A stretch of DNA of 64,000 nt. Origin: Dechloromonas sp. (lineage in GTDB: Bacteria > Pseudomonadota > Gammaproteobacteria > Burkholderiales > Rhodocyclaceae). Below are positions 59,265 to 64,000 of the stretch, piece after piece. A program made the position numbers and the translations under genes. The DNA lies in assembly GCA_011391255.1 (NCBI GenBank), contig JAABQV010000013.1:1-64000 (forward strand), given 5' to 3'. Below the pieces are notes generated by a model. It saw only the letters and a program-made list of their open reading frames with translations. It was not told the origin of the DNA and ran no database searches. Positions within the stretch are counted from its first letter, which is position 1; each line of letters opens with the position of its first letter.

Positions 59265-60095
59265 ATGAACCCGGATCAATATTGTCAGGAAAAGTGCGCG
59301 CTCAGCGGCTCCTCTTCTTACTACAGCTTTCTTTTTCTTTCTGCCCCGCGCCGGCGCGCGATCATGGCGCTCCATGCCTTTTGCCGTGAAGTCGATGAGG
59401 TGGTTGGCGAATGCAAGGACATCTCCATCGCCTCAACCAAGCTGAACTGGTGGCGGCAAGAGGTGGAACGGGTTGCCAGCGGTCAGCCGACACATCCGGT
59501 CGGGCTGGCGCTCAAGGCGGTGGGCGGCGAGTTCAATTTACCAAAAGAGCTGCTGCTGGAAATCATCGACGGCATGGAAATGAATTTGCAGCAGACGCGT
59601 TTCCTCGATTTCAAGGGACTTTCGCTCTACTGCTACCGCATCTCCAGCGTACCTGCCCTGCTCTCTGCCGAGATTTTTGGTGGCACCGACCGCCAGACAC
59701 AAAAATACGCGCACGATCTTGGCATGGCTTTGCAACTCACCAAAATCATCCAAAATATGGGCGAGGATGCCCGGCGCGGGCGGATTTACATTCCGATGGA
59801 TGAGCTCAAGCAGTTCAACGTGCCGGCCGCCGATATTCTGAACGGCAAATACACCGATAACTTCACTGCCCTGATGAAATTTCAGGCCGAACGCGCCGAG
59901 CAGTATTACAAACAGGCTTTTGCCCTGCTGCCGGCGGTTGACCGCAAGAATCAGCGCCCCGGCCTGATCATGGCAGCGATATACCGTACCCTGCTTGACG
60001 AGATTAGGCGCGGCAGCTTCCAAGTGCTGCATCAACGGATTTCCCTGACACCCGTACGCAAAATCTGGATCGCCTGGAAAACATGGTTTTTCTGA
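59265..60095 (+). CDS. hpnD: Presqualene diphosphate synthase HpnD, active-site motifs eroded
   Basis: 276 residues from ATG 59265 (MNPDQYCQEKCALSGSSSYYSFLFL), family length. HpnD joins two farnesyl diphosphates on the way to squalene and hopanoids. The first Asp-rich motif reads D44-E-V-V-G48, where the family usually has DDVVD; the second reads LTK160-IIQ-N164-MGED, where LTNIIRDVGED is usual. Thus several metal-binding Asp are changed. The start of hpnE overlaps its stop but is cut short. Activity is doubtful. Confidence 0.85.
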   Translation: MNPDQYCQEKCALSGSSSYYSFLFLSAPRRRAIMALHAFCREVDEVVGECKDISIASTKLNWWRQEVERVASGQPTHPVGLALKAVGGEFNLPKELLLEIIDGMEMNLQQTRFLDFKGLSLYCYRISSVPALLSAEIFGGTDRQTQKYAHDLGMALQLTKIIQNMGEDARRGRIYIPMDELKQFNVPAADILNGKYTDNFTALMKFQAERAEQYYKQAFALLPAVDRKNQRPGLIMAAIYRTLLDEIRRGSFQVLHQRISLTPVRKIWIAWKTWFF

Positions 60096-60154
60096 TGGAA
60101 GTCGCCGTCATTGGCAGCGGCTTCGCCGTCCAAAGGGCTGGCGAAACCCGCTAA
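60095..60154 (+). pseudogene. 19-codon stump of hpnE
   Basis: ATG overlapping the hpnD stop begins MEVAVIGSGFA, the dinucleotide-binding start expected for the FAD-dependent HpnE amine oxidase-type enzyme, then diverges (VQRAGETR) to a stop. The rest of the gene, usually over 400 codons, is gone; pgaA begins 12 bases later. Confidence 0.65.
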
Positions 60155-60165
60155 ACTCAGCGCCT

Positions 60166-62139
60166 ATGTTTCGTCATCTAATTCTTGCGCTTTTCCTGCT
60201 GCCAGGGCATCACTTGACCATGGCGACGCCCGTCGACGTTGAGACACAAGGCGATTGGGCAGTCGTCCTCGGCAACCAGCTCAAGCTGCTTGAAAAAGAA
60301 CCCGGCAATACTCATGCACGAAAAACGGCCTGGCGAGCCACCATGCGGCTTGGTCTATTCGAGCAGGCAGCCAGCCTGGAAGCCAATCTGGACAGCAACG
60401 AACAGCGGGCAATGGAGGGCGACCGTATTGCCCTCATGATCCGCCACGGCATCATTGACAGCAACACCCTGCGCAGTGCCGACCGATTTTTACGCCTCGA
60501 TTCGGCGTTGACCGCAACAGATGCTCTTGCCGCCGATTTTTTTTCGGGGAAAGCACCCGACGCCGAAGATCAGCGCCGTTTGACCGATCGCCTGAGCGCC
60601 CTCGCCAAGCGTCGGCGCGCCAGTGATGCTGTTGCTCTCTACGAAACATTTATCGCTCGCGGCCTGGCGGTTCCGCCGTGGGTCAAGCGCGACCTTGCCG
60701 GCAGTTATCTCGAGTTACGCAAACCGCAGGATGCCACCCGTCTTTACCGAGAAGTCGTCGCTGCCAACGCGGACGATTTCGATGCCAATCTCGGGCTTTT
60801 TTATGCCTTGGTTGAATCCGAAGAACTCGATGCCGCCAGCGCCCAGATTGACGCCTTTGCCGCCCGCCTGCCGGAGCGCCGCAATCGCGACGGCAAATAT
60901 AACGCTGAGCGCCTGAGCAGCAACATCACCGCCGATCAGGCGCGCCTCTACAGCGACCGGCTGAAGGAGGCCCAGGAACGCCTTATTGCGCGCCGCAACG
61001 CCTCCCCCTATAACAGCGAAGCCCGCCAGACCACTGCCTCACTGGCCTTGGCGCGCGGCTGGCCTAATCTCGGCGAACAATGGTTGCAACGTGTTGAAGG
61101 TGCCGATCCGAAAAACCCGGCGATCCACGCCGACCTTGCCGAAACGCGACTGAGCCTGCAAAGCTGGCCAGCAGCCAAAGCCAGTCTGGCCCAAGCCAAT
61201 TCACTCGATGCCGAGCACGGCGCCGTCAAGCGTGCCAATGTCAGTTTCGATCTGTACAACCGTTACGAGTTCTCAGTTGATGCCGGTTTTGGCAAAGGCA
61301 ATGGCGGCGCCAGCTATTTTGGCAACAACGACTGGCACGTCGATACCTGGCTGTACAGCCGGCCGATTGCCAACAGCTGGCGCATCTTTTTCCACAATTA
61401 CACAGCCACCGCCGATTTTGACGGTAGCAAAACTGACTGGATCCGCAATGGCATGGGTGTCGAATGGCGCTGGATTAATTGGCGTATCACCGGCGAAATG
61501 AATGGCGGCAGCAACGAATCAGCCGGCCTGAGCGGCACCGCACGCTGGAAGCCGGATGACTACTGGACGCTTTCAGGTGCCGTTGAAAGCCGCACCAACG
61601 ATATCCCGCTGCGCGCCGTGCGCGATGGCGTCCATGCCAGCCAGATCGGTCTGAGCGTCGACTGGCGTGCCCACGAATCACGCAAACTCAGCCTCGGCAC
61701 AGCGTTTTATGACTTCTCCGATGGCAATCAACGCACTGCGATCAACACCGCCTGGCTGGAGCGCTGGTACAGCAGCCCGCGCTGGATGTTTGAAACGACT
61801 CTGGGGGCTGATGCCTCGCACAACACACTAGCAACCGGCGCCAGCTATTTCAATCCAAAAAATGACCATTCTGCGTGGTTGACCGCAGCCGTCGATCACC
61901 TCGCCTGGCGCAATTATGAATACAATTTCCGCCATCGCCTGGCGCTGACTGGCGGGCGCTACTGGCAAATGGAAAGCAATCTCGCTCCCGGCAATATGGA
62001 AGCCATCGAATACACCCATCGCTGGGAACTCGACCGCGACCTTTCGCTGCGCTACAGCATCGGCCGCAGCCTGCGCCCTTACGACGGCGTCCGCGAGGCC
62101 CGCAACTTTGGCAGTCTGAGTCTGTTATGGCGTTTCTGA
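60166..62139 (+). CDS. pgaA: Poly-beta-1,6-N-acetyl-D-glucosamine export porin PgaA
   Basis: 657 residues: a short N-terminal signal, a periplasmic TPR superhelix (about 30-350), and a C-terminal outer-membrane beta barrel ending in a Phe (SLLWRF). It exports the deacetylated biofilm polysaccharide. It is shorter than the E. coli protein, which has more TPR units. The stop overlaps the pgaB start by 13 bases. Confidence 0.88.
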   Translation: MFRHLILALFLLPGHHLTMATPVDVETQGDWAVVLGNQLKLLEKEPGNTHARKTAWRATMRLGLFEQAASLEANLDSNEQRAMEGDRIALMIRHGIIDSNTLRSADRFLRLDSALTATDALAADFFSGKAPDAEDQRRLTDRLSALAKRRRASDAVALYETFIARGLAVPPWVKRDLAGSYLELRKPQDATRLYREVVAANADDFDANLGLFYALVESEELDAASAQIDAFAARLPERRNRDGKYNAERLSSNITADQARLYSDRLKEAQERLIARRNASPYNSEARQTTASLALARGWPNLGEQWLQRVEGADPKNPAIHADLAETRLSLQSWPAAKASLAQANSLDAEHGAVKRANVSFDLYNRYEFSVDAGFGKGNGGASYFGNNDWHVDTWLYSRPIANSWRIFFHNYTATADFDGSKTDWIRNGMGVEWRWINWRITGEMNGGSNESAGLSGTARWKPDDYWTLSGAVESRTNDIPLRAVRDGVHASQIGLSVDWRAHESRKLSLGTAFYDFSDGNQRTAINTAWLERWYSSPRWMFETTLGADASHNTLATGASYFNPKNDHSAWLTAAVDHLAWRNYEYNFRHRLALTGGRYWQMESNLAPGNMEAIEYTHRWELDRDLSLRYSIGRSLRPYDGVREARNFGSLSLLWRF

Positions 62140-63653
62140 TCCGGCTTTTCCTGCTGTTTTTTACGCTACCGGCGTTTGCGTCGGTTGAGTTCATTGCCCT
62201 CAGCTATCACGAGGTGGAGAGTGATACGACACCGCTCGCCTCGCCAACCGCTGTCCGCGCTTCCGACCTTGGTGCCCAGTTTGCCTGGCTCAAGGCCAAC
62301 GGCTACCAGCCGGTCAGCGTTGATGCGATTGTTGCCGCCCGTAGCGGTGGCCCGGCGCTGCCGCCGAAAGCCGTATTGCTGACCTTTGATGACGGCCTGA
62401 AAGACGTTTACACCCGCGCTTTCCCGCTGCTCAAACTCTTCAATTACCCCGCCGTGATCGCCCTCGTTGGCACCTGGCTTAATGTCCCTGCCGGCCAGAC
62501 CGTCGATTACGACAGCACGCCACGTCCACGCGAGCAGTTCGTCAGTTGGGACGAAGTTCGCGAAATGCAGCGCTCCGGACTAATCGAAGTCGCTACCCAC
62601 GCCTACAACCTGCATCGCGGCATTCTCGCCAACGCGCAGGGCAATACCGAGCCGGCAGCAATTACCCGGCTTTACCAAAATGGGAAATACGAGAGCGATG
62701 GCGAATACCTCCAGCGCATTCGCAACGACCTAGCAGAAAGCCGCGATCTGATCGGCAAAAAGACCGGAAAGCCGCCGCGTATTCTGGTTTGGCCTTACGG
62801 GCGCAGCAACGTGGCAAACCAGGAAATTGCCCAGGAACTCGGCATGAGCATCGCCTTCACGCTGGAAGACGGTGCCACCTCGGGCAAGACCCCGCTGATT
62901 CGCACCCATCGCTACCTTGTTGAGAACAGCCCATCGCTGCAGGAATTCGCTGAGTTGATGCGGCGCTCCTGGGATCCGGACCCGGCACGCAGCGTCAAGG
63001 TCACGCCCGGCAACTGGCAGAGCCAAGAAACCGAACTCTCCAGCACCCTCGACAATCTGCTTAGCCTGCAGCCGAACATGGCTTTCGTCGCGCCAAATCA
63101 ACATGAGAAGGCATTTTTCCCGACCAGCCGCCGTCCGCTGGCTAGCGACAGCCTTAATCACATTTGCTGGCAAATCGAACGCCGCGCCGGCGTGCCGGTT
63201 TTTATCGACCTGCCCGATGACTGGCTCAGCGACGCCGAACTGATCGGCGACCTCGCCCGCCACGTCAATTTTGCCGGCCTGCGTATCGCTGCCGAACCGG
63301 GTAGCAATCTAGCCAAACAGGCGCTGAGCAGCGCCGAACGCTGGCGCTGGCCGCTTAAGCTGATTCACGCGCTGCCGACCCCGCCCGCCGGGAGCATCTG
63401 GGCGAATTTGCGCCAAGGCGACCTGATTGCCCTGCCCGCAACGCCCGCCAATATGGCGGCGCTGCCCGCCAGCGTCAAAACCAAGGTACTGCTCGAATTC
63501 GAATCAAACCTGCCGGCGGCACAAATCGCCAGTCAGATGCGCCAACTTGAAGCTGCCGGCTTCCGCCAATTCGGTCTGGCCAACATGCCGCAGGCCGGCA
63601 AGGATGAAATCGCCGACGTCCTTTCGCTGCGTTCGCAGCCGCAACTCAGATGA
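62127..63653 (+). CDS. pgaB: Poly-beta-1,6-N-acetyl-D-glucosamine N-deacetylase PgaB, short form
   Basis: 508 residues. Signal peptide (LFLLFFTLPAFAS), then a CE4-type deacetylase with TFDDGLKDV and THAYNLH (metal His). It partly removes acetyl groups so the polymer can be exported. The C-terminal domain (from about 310) is shorter than the glycoside-hydrolase domain of the 672-residue E. coli protein. Overlaps pgaC by four bases. Confidence 0.9.
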   Translation: MAFLIRLFLLFFTLPAFASVEFIALSYHEVESDTTPLASPTAVRASDLGAQFAWLKANGYQPVSVDAIVAARSGGPALPPKAVLLTFDDGLKDVYTRAFPLLKLFNYPAVIALVGTWLNVPAGQTVDYDSTPRPREQFVSWDEVREMQRSGLIEVATHAYNLHRGILANAQGNTEPAAITRLYQNGKYESDGEYLQRIRNDLAESRDLIGKKTGKPPRILVWPYGRSNVANQEIAQELGMSIAFTLEDGATSGKTPLIRTHRYLVENSPSLQEFAELMRRSWDPDPARSVKVTPGNWQSQETELSSTLDNLLSLQPNMAFVAPNQHEKAFFPTSRRPLASDSLNHICWQIERRAGVPVFIDLPDDWLSDAELIGDLARHVNFAGLRIAAEPGSNLAKQALSSAERWRWPLKLIHALPTPPAGSIWANLRQGDLIALPATPANMAALPASVKTKVLLEFESNLPAAQIASQMRQLEAAGFRQFGLANMPQAGKDEIADVLSLRSQPQLR

Positions 63654-64000
63654 TCACGCTGCCGTCGCTACTCGGTGATTTCTGGGGTGCCATCCTCGCC
63701 TATGTCTTTTTCTATCCGGTCCTGATGTCACTGGTCTGGATGGTCGGCGGCATCAATTTTTACCTGCTTATTGAGCGTCGACCGCACCGCATTGTCAATC
63801 AACCGCCGGCGCGCGACGATTACCCGCTGATCGCCGTGCTGGTGCCCTGCTTCAACGAGGAAGAAAATGTTGAAGACACCATCGAAGCCCTGATGGAACT
63901 TCAATACCCCAATTACGAAGTGATCGCCATCAACGATGGCAGCAAGGATCGCACTGGCGAACTGCTCAACAAACTCGCAGAAAAATTCCCCATTCTGCGC
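63650..64000 (+). CDS. pgaC: PNAG synthase catalytic subunit PgaC (3' truncated by window edge)
   Basis: First 117 codons of a GT2 glycosyltransferase. An N-terminal transmembrane segment (AILAYVFFYPVLMSLVWMV) precedes the catalytic domain start (YPLIAVLVPCFNEEENVED, ELQYPNYEVIAINDGSKDRT, with the UDP-binding Asp in NDGS). It polymerises UDP-GlcNAc, normally with PgaD. The order pgaA-pgaB-pgaC is canonical. Confidence 0.92.
   Translation, partial: MITLPSLLGDFWGAILAYVFFYPVLMSLVWMVGGINFYLLIERRPHRIVNQPPARDDYPLIAVLVPCFNEEENVEDTIEALMELQYPNYEVIAINDGSKDRTGELLNKLAEKFPILR

Overview
The window looks like part of a betaproteobacterial chromosome, most likely from the Rhodocyclales (Dechloromonas/Azonexus-like). 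This rests on gene order (pyrG-kdsA-eno-ftsB, thrS-infC-rpmI-rplT-pheST-ihfA-merR, gcvTHP behind a tandem glycine riboswitch), on dense ATGA-overlapped operons and on a fairly high GC content. The taxonomic call is an inference. Almost all of the sequence is coding. There are three tRNA genes, no rRNA, no CRISPR array and no complete insertion sequence.

Layout. 1-7987 (+): 3' part of mfd with a REP-like palindrome read in frame, aroG, serB, mutS and a periplasmic metallophosphoesterase. 7981-13497 (-): slyD, bcp, ftsB, eno, a DUF1330 protein, kdsA, pyrG. 13657-21261 (+): a nine-gene, almost gapless operon of unknown product: DarA-like flavodoxin-fold protein, DarB-like KAS III, unknown small protein, BtrH-like cysteine acyltransferase, ABC exporter pair, acyl carrier protein, a ketosynthase missing one catalytic histidine, and a short ketosynthase-like protein, followed by cnoX. 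This is the best candidate for an undescribed system: probably a resorcinol- or cyclohexanedione-type lipid, built on an ACP, modified by acyl transfer and exported. 22178-29946 (-): a small lipoprotein, tRNA-Pro, and the merR/ihfA/pheTS/rplT/rpmI/infC/thrS translation operon with an AUA-start infC. 30078-31609: tRNA-Val, then a small membrane protein, slyX and a DHH phosphoesterase. 31631-36409: promoter, tandem glycine riboswitch, terminator, gcvT, gcvH, gcvP. 36418-39901: a decayed gene, a 13-bp minisatellite, a DnaJ-like protein, class I fumarase and a YqhA-family protein.

40157-54105 (+) is an acetate module: acs, a small membrane protein, a CrbS-like symporter/histidine-kinase fusion, a receiver-only regulator, a pseudo-kinase sensor fused to a DEDDh exonuclease, two DUF294-type nucleotidyltransferase-like proteins, a catalytically eroded second exonuclease fold, a VC_2705-type symporter with its DUF4212 partner, and a small membrane protein. 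Acetate uptake, activation and sensing therefore sit together with two exonuclease folds whose role there is unclear.

54141-57035 is a small island at the 3' end of tRNA-Ser(GGA). It carries a HicBA-like pair, a Fic protein, an AlpA-like excisionase-type regulator and a degenerate copy of the tRNA end. After it come msrB-msrA, a membrane-anchored thioredoxin-like protein, a hopanoid gene hpnD with eroded active-site motifs followed by a 19-codon stump of hpnE, and pgaA-pgaB-pgaC (partial) for poly-N-acetylglucosamine export.

A DNA-level signal crosses the whole window: the 11-mer GTYGACCGYAA (or its complement) occurs at least 14 times by eye, in both orientations and in several reading frames, far above chance.
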